A stretch of DNA of 64,000 bases from Parastagonospora avenae f. sp. tritici 18332-5 (lineage: Eukaryota; Ascomycota; Dothideomycetes; Pleosporales; Phaeosphaeriaceae): positions 496,001 to 560,000 of the forward strand of contig JAFJTR010000009.1 of the NCBI GenBank assembly GCA_022559985.1, written 5' to 3'. The translations under genes were made by a program, and so were the position numbers. Positions 44,432-56,902 of the stretch are shown here, piece after piece. The notes under the pieces were generated by a model, which saw only the letters and a program-made list of their open reading frames with translations, did not search any database and had not been told where the DNA came from. Numbering within the stretch: position 1 is the stretch's first letter; each line of letters opens with the position of its first letter.

Positions 44432-45886
44432 TTGAAGATATATAAGAGAAACAGAGGGGTGAGGTGTGAAGACGGGATGGACCTCGGGGAGGGACTCAGG
44501 TATGTATAAACCAAGATTAGGGTTTACGCAGATCGTCTCTGATCAAGGCACAATTGCGGCTGCTTTATAGTTTTCGGTATGTTTCATGCACAAATGGTGG
44601 CTTCTACACATACCTGCACGGTACGTTTAGGTTGGGATACCTGGCATCTAAGTTCAACTAGAAGCAATGTTACTTCTTCCGCGGCTTCATTACTCGCCGC
44701 TTTCCACTCTACAGCCCGCGTCCACTGCATCTCAGACACGGCACTTGTGCACTGCTGCAAGAACCAAGCCGCGCATTCGCACGTGTTAGCAATATCTTAC
44801 GTGCTTTTGGTGCTGACAGGAAATGATGTCGCCCGCCCGACAGGGGTGCTTCTTTAGCTTGCTCGGTTGGCGAGACGCAGGTACGTACCTTTCCTGGCTC
44901 AGATCTGTGCAATCGCGGCTCCACTCTCGAACGTCGCCGTTCGATTCACGTTACCAACGGCACGCATCAACGCTGGCAGCACTTCCAGCACGCCGAAGGT
45001 TCAGGCAAGCCACTCTCTTGGGCTATGGCGCAAGCCATTGGGATCGGCTGGTCTCGTATCTAGAAGGACCGATAGAACACAGTCTGACGCAACAATCGCG
45101 AAGGGCTCGGCAAGCACTCGGCAATGTGCTATCGGAGTCACGATGATGCTCGCCTCGAGGGCTGATTCAGACTATGATGTTGTTTCGCGTATAGTATGGC
45201 TGTAGAATCTGGAGGATTGAAGGTGTTGAAGCAATGCGAAGAGTCTGTGACGGCGCGAGCCTTCACAGCAGGGGTTGATCACTCCTGTACCATCCAGCAC
45301 GACAACAATGACGTCCCATCGACAGAAATCGAGGCGTCTGCTGTCTGTCTGCCCAAGGCCGTCGGCGGTCCGATCATTACACAGCATCACCGCAGTCTCA
45401 CCGCTATCATCAACACTTCAATCCAAGTTTCCTAAAACGTCATTCCCCTCTCCTAACGTCCTGAGAGGCGCTAGCAGCCCAAGATCCACAGCTAAGCCGG
45501 GGCAAGTATGGCGTGTTGTACGCTACACATTTTGGGTATGGCATGCATGGCATCTTCGGCTAACCGTCATGATACTGGCCGGTGTTTGTCGGAGCTAGCT
45601 ACTTTTTTCCAGATGAATGCTGATAAGCAGCACCCTGATGGTGGCATCCCACGTTGCGGTGTCGCAATAAATTTCTAGAGTCCCCACATTGTTCGTGCCT
45701 TGCTCGAGTCGAAACTTTTGCTCGCTTTGCTCTTCTTTCGCACAGTAAAGAGCACCATCGGCGGAGGAGAATCGTGCTGCAAGTGGTCGACTATACCATC
45801 TGATTGAATCCAAGTGACAGCTGCAAGAGAAGAAGAATACGAACAATAGCTTTGCCATCTGCTGAAAAGCTTCGAATCTACCCATC
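44432..45886. other. Intergenic 1.45 kb
   Basis: No gene supported. Several overlapping open frames near 44823-45205 lack any domain or signal. It contains the promoters of both flanking, divergently read genes. Confidence 0.5.
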
Positions 45887-47156
45887 ATGAGCACAGAGTC
45901 CCTGTCGCACTCGAAAGTCATGTCAACGATGACTTCAAATCTCGTAGAGACTGAAGGGATTCAGACATCGCCATTACTTCGCCTGCCATTCGAGATCCGC
46001 CTGATGATATACGAGTATCTTCTGTATCCATCCACGCAGCCCTCGACCGGAACGAGCATGTCTGTCGCAAATCTACTTCCAGACTTCCACACATATTACT
46101 CGGATGATACCAACAACAACCCATTTACACTGAGTGTGAGGACAATTGACCCTTGGCTGGGTGCGCAAGGGTCAAGATCGTGGAGGCGCAGAAGTACATA
46201 CCATATTCGGACTGGTAAGTTGTAACCCAGCATTATACTGCAGGTTCGCACCTACGACGGAAAGCGACCAGGGTGCCTGGAGCTATACACGGGGCCTTGC
46301 TGTCGCGTTTGAAGCGTGATGATACTGTGTATAGCCCCGGGCTATCAGATACCCTGTTACTTTCCGTCGTAGTTGACAACCTGCAGTACTGGCAGTCACC
46401 GAGACCGCAGACGAATCTTCGAAAAACGTCGCGTGATAGTTACTCTTTACTAACTAGCATATAGGCCCGTTCTTAACCACAACGACTCCGACAACATATC
46501 GTATCCTGCTTTCGCCATATACGGCCCACTTGCGACACACGGTGCCTTCACTACTAGGTTTAAACCGGCAAATCCACGCAGAAGCATCGAAAGTGCTCTA
46601 CTCGACGTACTGCTTCTCATTCCATACCAGCATCGAAGGCGCCGTGCCGTTCCTCAACGATTTGACGCCCCAAGCACGAAGCCACATTCGACACATGAGC
46701 TTCACCAAGAAAGCTCTTCCATACACGAAAGAATTCGATCGCGCAGAATGGTCTAGCTTGTGCGCATACATAGCGCTTCATCACGAAGCTGCTTGCGCGC
46801 CGAAGCCAGATGTCCCAGATGCTCTCGGCTTTTCGCTACGATCTCTGCAACTCAACATCATAGCCGGCAAGCCGGATCTTGGCTGGGAAACCATCTCGGC
46901 TATCACAGCGGCAGACTACACAACCATGGTGCGCATGCGCAGGGAATGGGGTGCTAGTGGTGTGTTTGGAGGCATGGATCTTGAGTGGGCGGAGCAATTG
47001 ATGGAGATCAAAGGATTAAGGAAATTGAATGTGCAGGCTCTGGTGGAGCATTGCGCTAGGCCCGTGAGCGAAAAGCAAGCGTTTTGGGTGGCGTTCAGTA
47101 AGAGTGTGGTTGAGGGTGGCTTTGAGGAGTGGATGCAGGGCGTCATGGTACCGTGA
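45887..47156 (+). CDS. F-box-like (2EXR-type) protein
   Basis: Three exons, 45887-46214, 46244-46432 and 46465-47156, giving 402 residues. The first and second introns are only 29 and 32 bases long, which is very short even for fungi, so the model could be partly wrong; the frames do join without stops. The N-terminal motif SPLLRLPFEIRLMIYEYLLY (about 28-48) is the F-box-like opening of many fungal proteins of unknown role. The third exon carries the typical LLGLNRQIHAEASKVLYSTY and a long helical region. Such proteins may recruit targets to SCF ubiquitin ligases, or may only share the fold. The product should be intracellular. Confidence 0.7.
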
Positions 47157-47544
47157 TGGTACTAATAGGCGCCAGGCGCCAGCGAAATTCGTGCCTGTCA
47201 GTCCTTCGCAAAAAGAGGTGAACAGGTGACCTGTATACACTCAATGATCTCTATAGGAGTGAGTAGAGCATCTTGTAGCTGCGTATACATTCAAGCTCCC
47301 TGAAAAACCTACTACAAACATACCTCTAGGTTACCTACTTAGTTAGTTCTTATGGGTGCAGAGAGGTCATGAATTACAGAGCCTTGAAGGCAAAAAAAGA
47401 GTTAAGCACAGAACACAATGGTGAATGTAAGCTCCAGGCAGGTCGTCAGTGCTTCTGAGGGAAAGAAAAAGGGCAAAAAAAGGAACTTGACGTTTGGCGG
47501 TACTGGGAACTGCAGATATGTTAGAATATCTCAGGACCGCTCAT
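47157..47544. other. Intergenic
   Basis: No gene seen. It holds the 3' flank of the F-box-like gene. Confidence 0.5.
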
Positions 47545-47646
47545 GTGTCATGCAACGTACTCGAACCCAGGCTGGCGCGGATCGCAGATCTAGACTCATA
47601 GAGTCCGCCAACCACAACGCGACGTCATACCACTAGACCATACCAC
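47545..47646 (-). tRNA. tRNA-His-like sequence, probably decayed
   Basis: The minus strand reads GTGGTATGGTCTAGTGGTAT, with a good A box (TGGTCTAGTGG) and a D arm. An anticodon loop TTGTGGT (GUG, His) follows, with TCGCG before it. The matching CGCG lies about 32 bases later, as if an intron with its own hairpin (GACTC TAT GAGTC) were inserted after base 37. A GGTTCGA element then follows, but the B box is damaged (GGTTCGAGTAC) and the T stem does not pair. A possible 3' acceptor ATGACAC pairs with the 5' end at six of seven places if a G:U pair is allowed. I judge it a tRNA remnant. Confidence 0.35.
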
Positions 47647-47947
47647 CGTGGTATTTGATTTGATGAACGGTTTTGAAAATAGTTATATTATATTCTTAGT
47701 AGTTTCCCAGGCGTGCAAGCGGGAGAGATGATGCAAGGACGCCTGGGCGCTGGATAAGGCAAAGTTTGCTTACATTTGGTTTGGCTGTGTGCGGGGCTTG
47801 ATGAGGGAAGGTCTGTGCGCTGCGCTAGAGGTGGGGAACTCGGTTGACGCATACGACGTTCTTTCTTGTTCGATCGCGACTTCTGCTAAATAAGGAAGGT
47901 CTAGCCTACGTTTTGTGCATGAAACGTTGGATGAAAGCCTCCTAACA

Positions 47948-50321
47948 ATGTCCGACGGTACCTTCTCTACGCCAATGACAACAGCAACATGCTAATGCAG
48001 TCTTCACAGACACACCACGCCGCCAGTCACGTGGCACGCAGCGCAAGTCATATCGCGTCGAGGATGAGTACAGCTTTCTCGACGAAGATGCCGACTCCGT
48101 GGCCTCAGGAAGACATTCGCCTGACTTCACCGAGCCGCAAGAGGAGGAGGATGACTTCATGCCCGATGCTGAGGAAGAAGTTGAAGAAGAAGTTGACAAT
48201 GAGGACATCGTAGCTACCAGCGACTCAGACCAAGATGACGATTCAGAGGATGAACGGGAAGAACGGCTTGAAACACCTGAAACACCTGAAATCAACATTA
48301 TCGAGATAGACCCCGTTCCAACGCCTGATACCACGGATGGCAAGCGCAAAAAGGGATCGGGGCCCCGTATCAAGCTCGGCAACAACAAGATGAAAGTGCC
48401 CATTCGCATTACTCGTGGGGGCGGCACAGCAGCCAAAGCAGTCACGGCCACACCTTTACGCACTCGAGGTGTTCCAGAGTTCACAAAGTCCGGAGGACAA
48501 GAAGTGCGACTGAAGGACTTATTCGGGCCTAGAAGTGATGACCTAACCGCGATTTTGCAGACCAGGGACTTTTGGGCGGGGCTAGTGACACAGCAGGAGA
48601 CTTTGCCGGTGAAGGATTACCGTCCGGGAGAAAGCAGCATACGAAGAAGCTTTTTTGAAAGTTCGGAGGCGAGAGAACAGGAGATCAAGAGCACGAGGAC
48701 TTGGTACGCAGATACTGGACGAGCGATATTTGCAAAGGCCCAAGAGTGCAGGAGCCTTACCGCAGAGGAAGCTGCATCTTATCTGGCTAATGAGGGCGAA
48801 GATTCGCTCAATGTGTTGTGCGGACCCGTCGACAAACCCGAAGTGTACACGCTGAAAAAGCTTTCATACCTCAACGTGGCAGAGCCATTCAAGCAAAAGC
48901 AAGGCAGGCGAGGGTGGTTGTTCAATCTTGGCTCAAGGATACAAGATGCTCAGTGGTCGGCCAACGAAGACGGTAGCACGCAGTATCTTGCGGTCGCTGT
49001 TGAGCAGAAGTCTACGGCGATGCCTCGACTAAAGCCAATGGAGAATCCGAAAGCGCCTGCTTTTTCTGCTACGAAGCCATTCTCTGCTTCGATCCAGCTC
49101 TGGGCATTCGACGCCAACGAGAAGGGAGAATTCGATGTATCGAAGCAGCCTCGACTTCAGCTCGTCATTTGTACGGACTGGGGTGCACCGAAACAGTTTA
49201 GATGGTGTCCCATAGATACAAATAATGGTTTAGGAGGTACGGATGAGCAAGGCAGTGTTCACATCGGATTGTTAGCAGGAATATGGTCGGATGGACGAGT
49301 ACGAGTTCTGGATGTTGCTTGCCCTCGCTCGGCCATGGCCTCTTCAGAGACACAATACCTTCATATCTCGCGAGCAGCTTTCGATGTTAGCTTTCCACAG
49401 GCTGTGCCTACATGTCTGCGATGGCTATCGGGTACCACACTTGGTGTAGCAACTGCGATCGGCACGTTAGCCATCTGGACTCTGACGCGAAAGGACACTT
49501 TCTCCGATCAACAAGCTACGAAAGGCTCTCCCAGACCGTGGTTCTACGAACAAATCGCCGACACATACATCCTCACCCTCGCATCGGGTTATCCCTCTCA
49601 GCCACAGTTGGTTTCCATCACTACTGCCGACGGGTTCGGTCGCCTTTACGACATTCGCACACCCACAGCGGACAATACAGCTTCAATACGTGGTCGCACA
49701 CTCTCCGTGACCCAAGACTGGCACGAGCAAACACAGTCTTTCATTGCACCAGATGAATACTATATGATCCGACACAATCCGATCCGACGTTACTATCACA
49801 ATTTATACACCATGCGAGCAGAGAGCATCATCACCCGCTGCGCAGCCAGCCCAGTCCATCCCGGTATCCTCATCGGCGGCGCAGACGGGCGAGTCGAAGC
49901 CAGCAACCCCGTCGGAAGAATCTGCAACTACAAAATCATCCCCTGGCAGCAAACCTGGTTCAAGCACGAATGGCGCGGCCCTGTTTCCAACCTCATCCGC
50001 ACAAAACCGGGCGAAGAGGAAGAAGAAGATGTCGAGATGGCAGAAGGTGGCCCAGTCATCGATGCTAACGCGCCACCTCAGTCTTTCCTTGACCAACCGC
50101 TTGCACGCATCACGGAGGGCTATAAGGCGCTTCAGCCAGGCATCCAGCACTCTATCATGTCGAAGAAGAACCCAAATCCAGAGGTGGGCAAGGGTGTTAC
50201 GGTATATGAAGAGCCGTCTGCTGTGACGGCGTTGGCGTGGAATCCAAATCTCAAGTTTGGGGACTGGGCGGTTGCGGGAATGGGGGATGGGTTGTTGAGG
50301 GTGGAGGATATTGGAGTTTAG
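47948..50321 (+). CDS. TFIIIC subunit, Tfc6/Sfc6-like
   Basis: Two exons, 47948-47957 and 48010-50321, giving 773 residues. The first exon is only ten bases (Met-Ser-Asp and one base). Across the 52-base intron the product begins MSDDTPRRQSRGTQRKSYRV, like other fungal TFIIIC 60-90-kDa subunits. A long acidic region (about 45-100) follows, then a WD40-type propeller with LFNLGSRIQDAQWS, IQLWAFDANEKGEF, LLAGIWSDGRVRVLDV, LGVATAIGTLAIWTL and SPVHPGILIGGADGRV. Tfc6 and its relatives belong to the B-box-binding half of TFIIIC, needed for RNA polymerase III at tRNA genes. I assign the family by this overall plan; the sequence is not strongly conserved in general. Confidence 0.75.
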
Positions 50322-50923
50322 GGAAGGTGGCGTGTACGTCTTTAACCCTCCCCATGTGCTTGTGTGTAATCATACCGCTTGACGCGCGATCATGCTATGA
50401 GTTTTTTTGGCAGCTATCATGGCCCATTCATTTGCGCAACTTCGCCTCCACATTCCATGCGACGAACGCTATGCCGACCATAAACCTGTGGGAACAGCCA
50501 TGAAAGAATCACATAAGAACCAGAGAGCCTATTATATGCGGTCCAATTTTCATGGGAATGACATCAAACTATTTTTGTTCATCTGTCGTGTCACCTTTTT
50601 GACGACTGCAGGATTAATGCGCTCAACATCTAGTGAAGACCACATTCCACAGCAAATTAGATATAACGGCCCCTCGTTGCGGCACCATACATACAAAGTT
50701 TCACTTTCCTTCCATCTGATCGACTTTGCTTTTGCACTTTCATTGCCGATGTTTGAACTCCGTTTGTTTGTCTCTCGCGCAAACGCTGTTGTCCCGCGTT
50801 TCTGCAGCAACACCTATGGGCTACAGTGAGAGACTGAGCGACAATTTCGCTCCCCACGAACGTTGCTACAATACCACTCGAGTTAAACTACCCAATCTAC
50901 TCAACCGTGCCATTTTAAAGACC
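50322..50923. other. Intergenic
   Basis: No gene seen. It separates two plus-strand genes. Confidence 0.5.
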
Positions 50924-51526
50924 ATGGCGCCCAAGAGCCTGCTCCGCTACATCTTCCGCCACGGCCCAAACGGCAAATCGCGCGATGCCGCACCACCTCC
51001 CCCACCCAAACCCATTGCGTCATACAGTACTACGACCGTAATATCGAAAGAGACGGTCCGGTATGACCAGCACGTCCGAGCCACCGAGATCCCAGACTCG
51101 CCGCTTGCCTACAAGCACCAGCACCAGCACCAGCATCACCTCTCTGACCGCCCTAACAGCCGCGCCTCTTCTGTCCTCGAAGACATCGCCGAAGAAAACA
51201 ACACATCCCCATCGCCCAGCCTGCACTCCACAGCCTCTATCGCCTCGACCCTGCGCTCCGTCGACTTGCAGACGTTCAGCACGCGCGAGCTCATCCTCGC
51301 GACGCTGAGTGAAGCGAAGAGCGCGAATGTAGGTCACTTGGATACGATTGATACGACGCTTGCGCTGCTGGGGGCGCTTGAGGGGTTTAGCGCGACGGTA
51401 GGCGTGTTGAGGGATGAGATGCTGGACAAGAAGGAGATTTATGAGGAGAAGATGGGGTTGTTGGAGCATTTGCAGAGGGCGGTGGAGTGTATGCAGTTCG
51501 GGGAGGAGGTTGGAGAGAAGAGTTGA
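50924..51526 (+). CDS. Hypothetical 200-residue protein
   Basis: One exon, 200 residues from the ATG at 50924 (context ACCATGG); an open frame continues upstream without a better start. The N-terminus is basic (MAPKSLLRYIFRHGPNGKSR) with a Pro-run. A His-Gln repeat (about 70-77) and a Ser-rich part follow. The C-terminal 80 residues look helical: FSTRELILATLSEAKSAN, DTIDTTLALLGALEGF and KKEIYEEKMGLLEHLQRAVE. The C-terminal part may form a coiled coil. I do not recognise a family. Confidence 0.6.
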   Translation: MAPKSLLRYIFRHGPNGKSRDAAPPPPPKPIASYSTTTVISKETVRYDQHVRATEIPDSPLAYKHQHQHQHHLSDRPNSRASSVLEDIAEENNTSPSPSLHSTASIASTLRSVDLQTFSTRELILATLSEAKSANVGHLDTIDTTLALLGALEGFSATVGVLRDEMLDKKEIYEEKMGLLEHLQRAVECMQFGEEVGEKS

Positions 51527-52004
51527 GGGGAGTTATGAAGTCGCGTCGGGAAGAGGCTCATGGCATGAAGGATTAAAGATGAATCGGTGTACATAACGCC
51601 GGAGCATGCGCTCTGCTAAATTCACTCGATGAATAGTTCTTTAGCAAGCGTGTTGAAGACGAAGTTTATATATGTGTCCACGAGCGGAAAGGTGGGACGG
51701 GCGCGTAATTTCAAAATATCCTGGCAAACTCCGGGAACGCTCATGGCAGACAACTCATCAGGGCTACGAAATTCAAAGCAAATACACAGTCAGTAGGATA
51801 CGGCAAGTACGACGTAAACATGGAGTATTAAATAATTCTATTCAAGTCGCTAAATCGCGAACAAGTTGTCCTAGCCTCTTGCAGGCCCAATGGCTCTTAC
51901 ATAACGCCCATATAAATGCGATGAGGTGGCGAGCTGATGCCTTAATTCAACATAAGAAATTCGTTTCAATGTTCTAATTTTCTCTGCCACTTCAGGGCTA
52001 GACA
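51527..52004. other. Convergent 3' flank
   Basis: No gene seen between these converging genes. Confidence 0.5.
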
Positions 52005-54947
52005 TTATCGCCTGAAATAGTCCTGCTGACCGTCTCGATTGGGGCTGTATGGTGTGTATTGGTCGTGGCCCATGGGTGCCGCACTGGACAGCAAGTTTGT
52101 TTGTGGGGGAATCTCGTACGGTGACGAGGTACTCTCGATTCGCGAAATTGGAGCGGGACTGGGGCTGTATTCGCGAAGGTTGCTGGGTGTCTGGTGGTAC
52201 CCAGCTGGGTACGTCATGCCGGGCTCGTCGTTCAATGTCCGCACGGAGTCTCTCGACGTGCTTCTTCCTCTGTCACCGAAAGCCGACCCAGGCGTATCGG
52301 GACGACCGATAGTGCTGGCATCGCCGTATACTGAACCACCGCCGCCATGCTCGTCGCTGAACTCAGGGCGGTTCTTGAAGTTCTCGAAATCCATGTTGTC
52401 CTCGGCTACGAACTCGAAAGGTCCTGTTGGGGCAGCCGTCTTGCCTGGGTGGTCTTTGCTCATGCGTTTCATTGTGTAAGTATCGCTGAAGGCGGCTGTG
52501 TCGCCAAGATCACCATCAAGACGACCGCGATACACCTCGGCCAGAAGATGCTTGCTCTTCTCGTGAACCATCGGAACAGTAAGTTTCTGGTAGAGAGCAG
52601 GATGGCTATTCGAAAGTTAGCATTTATCATAGATGTTCGCGCTGAAGACTTACCCAAAGCGCACAGCGACGCGATCCCGCCTCCGCGATTCCTTGTCGAT
52701 TGGAGGCGGTGCCTCGGTGCCCTTTTTGATGATATCGCCAATGGTGTAGTACTTGATGGAGTTGTCGAAGGTGTTCTTGCAGTAGAACTTGAAAGCCACT
52801 AACCCAAGCGGCAGAGGAATCATGGCTCCGAGCATTGTCCATTTCGATTCATAGCCACGCGCGACACACAGAAGTGCAATGATGCAGTTTGAGAGCATCA
52901 CACCGACCAGCATTCGGTTGAACAGGATACGCCAATACAGACCACCAGATTCGTTCTTGGTACAGAAGACGTACATGAGCAGATATTTCTTCATCCACGA
53001 GTCGATCGAGAAGTAGAAGGCTACGACGACCAGCGTGACAGGTTGCAAGGGCGCAAAGCATAGCGCTACCGTTGAATAGAAGAGGAAGTAGTTGTAGTAA
53101 CTAGCGTAGTCGAAGGGAGGCGGGGCAGTTCGGGTGATGAGCTCCCTTGGTGTAGGGTTCAAGAATTTGCGCGAGAAGGAACCCCAGGCGAGATTGGCAA
53201 CCTGCGACAGATCGATGGCCGCACCGAGGTTACGCTGCACAAGCCATGTCACCCAGAAAGGCGAGACGTTGCACAAGGTTTGCATGATCGTGTCGAAAAT
53301 TTGAATTTCGCGGATGATCTGCATGAACGGCTGGTGCTCGTCCCTCGCATATTTGACGACTAGAGTGATCATGCCGAAAGCTGCGCTGAACAATGAGAAG
53401 ACGAAGAGGTTGTTAAAGACAAAGAAGTTGTACAACTGAGCAGTGACGTGGCGTTCTCGCGAGGTCTTTGTGAAATCGCCTGCTCTCATTGACAGGCGGC
53501 GGAAAATAATGGGAAGGAAGTAGTAGAAGAGCGAGGTAAGCGCTGGTGCTAGAATACCTTGCACAACCGCCCAGAACCCCGGGTGCCTGTTCAGCTCTAC
53601 GCTGAACGCCTCCCACACCAAGGCCAGGTTGGGAAGCTTGGACAAGAAAATGGCAATGAGGGCGTTGGGAATGAAGTACAACACCGTCAACAATGAGATC
53701 CATCCATGGTTGACGAAGCGTCTCCAGCGTCTTGTCTTTGCGTCTAGGAGCAGGTTCTTCCAGATAACATCTTTTGGCTTGGGAGCCAGACGCACAGTTG
53801 TTCCCTTTGGGTGCTTGTTACGTGCTGCATACGCAACAGTATGGGCTGACTCGATAGTCTCGTAGCTAGCGAAGCCGTATGGCATGGCGTCTCTTTTGTC
53901 CACTGTCTCACGGGCCTCCTTGATTTGACCTTCGAGGCGCTGGATGCGGGCTGTGAGGTAGTCGATTGCGTCCACCTTTTGCTTCTTGTCGGTGAACTCG
54001 GGGTCCTTCTTGCTTGGTGTACATAGTGGACGTGTAGCGGGCAGCTGATTCGGGTTCTTGAGGTACTTTGCCAGCACAGACTCCAGCTGGATGACTGCCT
54101 TTTCGTGTTCTTCAATGAGATCGGGAATATCTTTTACGTTCCTCCCAACAGTAGCGCGCGGGACTTCAGGCGTGGTACGCAGACTGTCTGTGATCTCGAC
54201 AAGGCCTTGATCAGAGCGGAAGTTCCTCTTTATGTCGGTAATCATAAGCGTGCGAGAGTGCAGCGCATTCTGGTATTCTGAGCCCTCAAGATAATTCCTT
54301 CGCAGGCGATGTACTGCGCGATATGTCCACCACAGAAACCCACAGACGATGATGTTGAATAGATAGGCGACAACCACAAAAGCCCACAGGATGGTGCCAA
54401 ATAGGCTCTTTGGTGTCATCAGCATGATGGCCTCAACACCAGGAAAGTTGCCTTTCTTGGTGAACTCGACCCCCTTGATGACGTTCACGGGAATGATGAT
54501 GCCACATCCGACGAAGGCCAGCACGATGAACATGTTCCTGCACATGCGAGCAAAGCGGAGGAATATGGTTGCATCCAGACCGATCATGTGTACGTATGCA
54601 TCCTCGTTGGTCTTGAAGACGGGCCGGTACCAGGCGAACAGGCTCTTGTCCATGGGCGGCGGGCGGTGCTTCTCGTCGGCATGGCGGAGACGGGGCGCGT
54701 AGACGATGGTGTTGAAGGGGCGCAACAGGAGGAAGACGAGGAAGATGGCGGCGCTGATGCCCAGTGCTGTGCCTATGGCGACGAGGACCGATGTTTGTTG
54801 TACCTGTTCTAGTTAGCTGCTGTCATGGAAGCTGCACAGCTAAAGGCAGGTACGCACCTTTGCTCCTAATGGGTCATTATTGAGCAGCTCTTTGAACTTA
54901 TCCCCGACACTCCCGTCCCGCGGGAGCATATTGTGTAGCGTGTCCAT
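52005..54947 (-). CDS. CSC1/OSCA-like calcium-permeable channel
   Basis: Three exons, 54947-54858, 54803-52654 and 52605-52005, giving 946 residues. It has the layout of the CSC1/OSCA1 (RSN1_7TM, DUF221) family of osmosensitive cation channels. A first membrane segment (SVLVAIGTALGISAAIFLVF, about 35-55) and two more are followed by a long cytosolic domain with the PHM7-type RNA-recognition-like fold. A pore bundle comes next (ISLLTVLYFIPNALIAIFLS, ALTSLFYYFLPIIFRRLS, and later segments such as VALCFAPLQPVTLVVVAFYF). The C-terminus encoded by exon 3 is cytosolic, with KLTVPMVHEKSK and a Ser/Pro/Gly-rich tail. The two introns break the frame at residues 30 and 747. Confidence 0.93.
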
Positions 54948-56234
54948 TGTAGAGCGAAAAGTGTACGGAGGGTTGAGCGAGTGTGATGCGGCGGGCTTTA
55001 CCTGCGGCAGTGGTGTATGTGTGTAACGACAGGCAAGCTAGGGATTCAGGTGCTCAGCGCATTTCTGCTATGATCTCTCTGCGGCGGCAAAGACGATCTC
55101 AAGTGACTCAAGCGAGCGTCAGGCAATAAAGTGTATCAGAGACAATGCAAGGAAAACGACGGGGAGGAAAGCGCACAATGGGCTCGTGATGAATGAAAGA
55201 GGTCGCGGGATCAGCGCTCAAAGAAGCCGCGCAGAACAAAAGGGCACGCCAAATGACGCCGCCAGTGCTTGGCTATAAACCCTGATCCTGCGCGTTCATT
55301 GGCCAGGCAGCTCCTCGCATAGACGCCGGTGCTTGTCAACGCGGGTTCCGGCAAAGTATTTTTGGTCGAGACCAGGGGACAACCCGTGCGTTTGCCTTGT
55401 TTTGCAGAAGATCACCCAAGCCAGTTCGCGGACCTTTTGCGGAGTGCAACGCTACTGGGACCTCGTGGATTCTTCAACCTTGGGGTACGTAACGCTCGTA
55501 ATATCGAATCTTTCAGACCTATTCTTGAAACGTATACTCCGGTCCGATCCTATCTCTCATTTTCAGCTGGCATAGCTGTACACCTTACCTATCGTGAACA
55601 TGGGCGCTCCACGTCGTGGTTTCACATAATTGGTCCCTGGAAGCGTTTAATCAAAACATTTATGCTGTCAAAAAGCGCGAGGTGTCAGGTCTGATTGGAT
55701 GAGCGGTTGCCGGAACAGCCGTTGAAAATCTCGTTTCAGAAGGTTTGGACAAGGTGCATTTCGAGGTACGCTGGCACATTTGAGATTAGACCCCGTGACC
55801 AATAACAGCATCAAAACACCTGTGCACCAAACACTTAACACACACGAGCAGAGATATCACCAGAAAGTAGGCCTCACTCCGTGGAGAAGCTGATCTAGTA
55901 GGAAACGTACAACTTTCCATGTGCGATCGATAATTGAAGATCCAGGAATAGTATACCGTCACGTGACATATGAGACCTCACCGCCGGGGCAGGTGGGCAG
56001 GTCAGCACCTTAATTCCACGGCAAGACCAAATCACATAGCCGTTGAATCACGAAAGTCTCGCTTAGACACACTACCCAAAGAAACACACAACCTGGGAAA
56101 GAAAGAAATTTCATTTCTTCAGACGTTAACGGTCCACGGGTCTGTACAGCGTCGATATATCAACGCGTAACTCTTAGTAAATCATTTCATCAACTCATAC
56201 ATATCCGCCTCTCACTGATCGCTCCATCTCTGGC
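54948..56234. other. Intergenic, channel promoter and array edge
   Basis: No gene seen in 1.3 kb. It marks the change from housekeeping genes to the array of small secreted proteins. Confidence 0.5.
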
Positions 56235-56486
56235 TTAACAGTGGCTGTCAGGGCTGTTACAACACGTCAGCCTTCACATCTACACGAGCACAAGGGTGAG
56301 CACTTGCTTGACAACCCAGCAGTTCTTGACGCACACGATACCGACGATAGATCTATCGCCCTTGTGACCGCACAAGGTCTGGCCGTTGGTCTTGCAGCGG
56401 TCGCACTTGGCAGCGGAGTCGATGACCGCGTCGGAGACCAGGGCCGTGGCGGAGAGGGCCAGCAGGATGGTGGTGAGGAACTGCAT
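56235..56486 (-). CDS. Small secreted cysteine-rich protein, array copy 1
   Basis: Two exons, 56486-56308 and 56253-56235, giving 65 residues. A signal peptide (MQFLTTILLALSATALVS) precedes C-x2-C-x7-C-x12-C-x3-C-x8-C. If the frame is simply read on, the protein ends QVLTLVLV. The paralogue at 56903 shows instead that splicing after Val-Val-Asn gives the tail NPDSHC. That splice needs a GC donor (AA|GCAAGTG), a rare but known variant; the acceptor is AACAG. The cysteine spacing is identical to copy 2. No known domain is seen. The secreted, six-cysteine layout suits an effector or antimicrobial-type protein, but this is not shown. Confidence 0.75.
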
Positions 56487-56902
56487 TGTTCTTGTCGGTA
56501 GGTGAAATGGTTGGTTGGTTGGCTTGCTGGTTGATTTGTTCGAGGACAGTTGGCTGGCAAGTCGAAGGCAAGGATTTATGAGGAAGAAGAGATCAGTTAG
56601 GAGCAGAGACTCTATATACCGAAGGGCGACAGGCGGAGCGATATGACGTGCGACGTCTTGTCGTATCATTCACTTCACCGATTGACGTGTTGGACCGTTT
56701 GTCAAAACACGAGTTCGGGTACCGAGAGCAATATGTTACGCGCAATATGTCTTTTACACGCCCATATAAAGAAAAGATTTTTATTTCTCTAGACTTGATA
56801 GTCCACAAGTCCAACCACTACTCCATTAATCCCCAAGTTTCGAGTAAATCATTCGACCAAGTCACTTCCATCTGCCCTTCACTAGTCACTCCAATCTCAC
56901 AC
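56487..56902 (-). promoter_or_regulatory. Duplicated promoter of array copy 1
   Basis: The sequence upstream of copy 1 resembles that upstream of copy 2 over more than 200 bases. Shared pieces are GAAGAGATCAGT, GCGGAGCGA, GACGTGCGA and ATTGACGTGTTG. A CATAAATC-like TATA element lies about 85-90 bases before the ATG. CCAACC repeats fill the 5' untranslated region. Confidence 0.5.

Noticed and set aside
44823..45205. Overlapping plus-strand frames of about 110 codons
   Set aside because: Two frames over the same DNA with equal claim and no family features.
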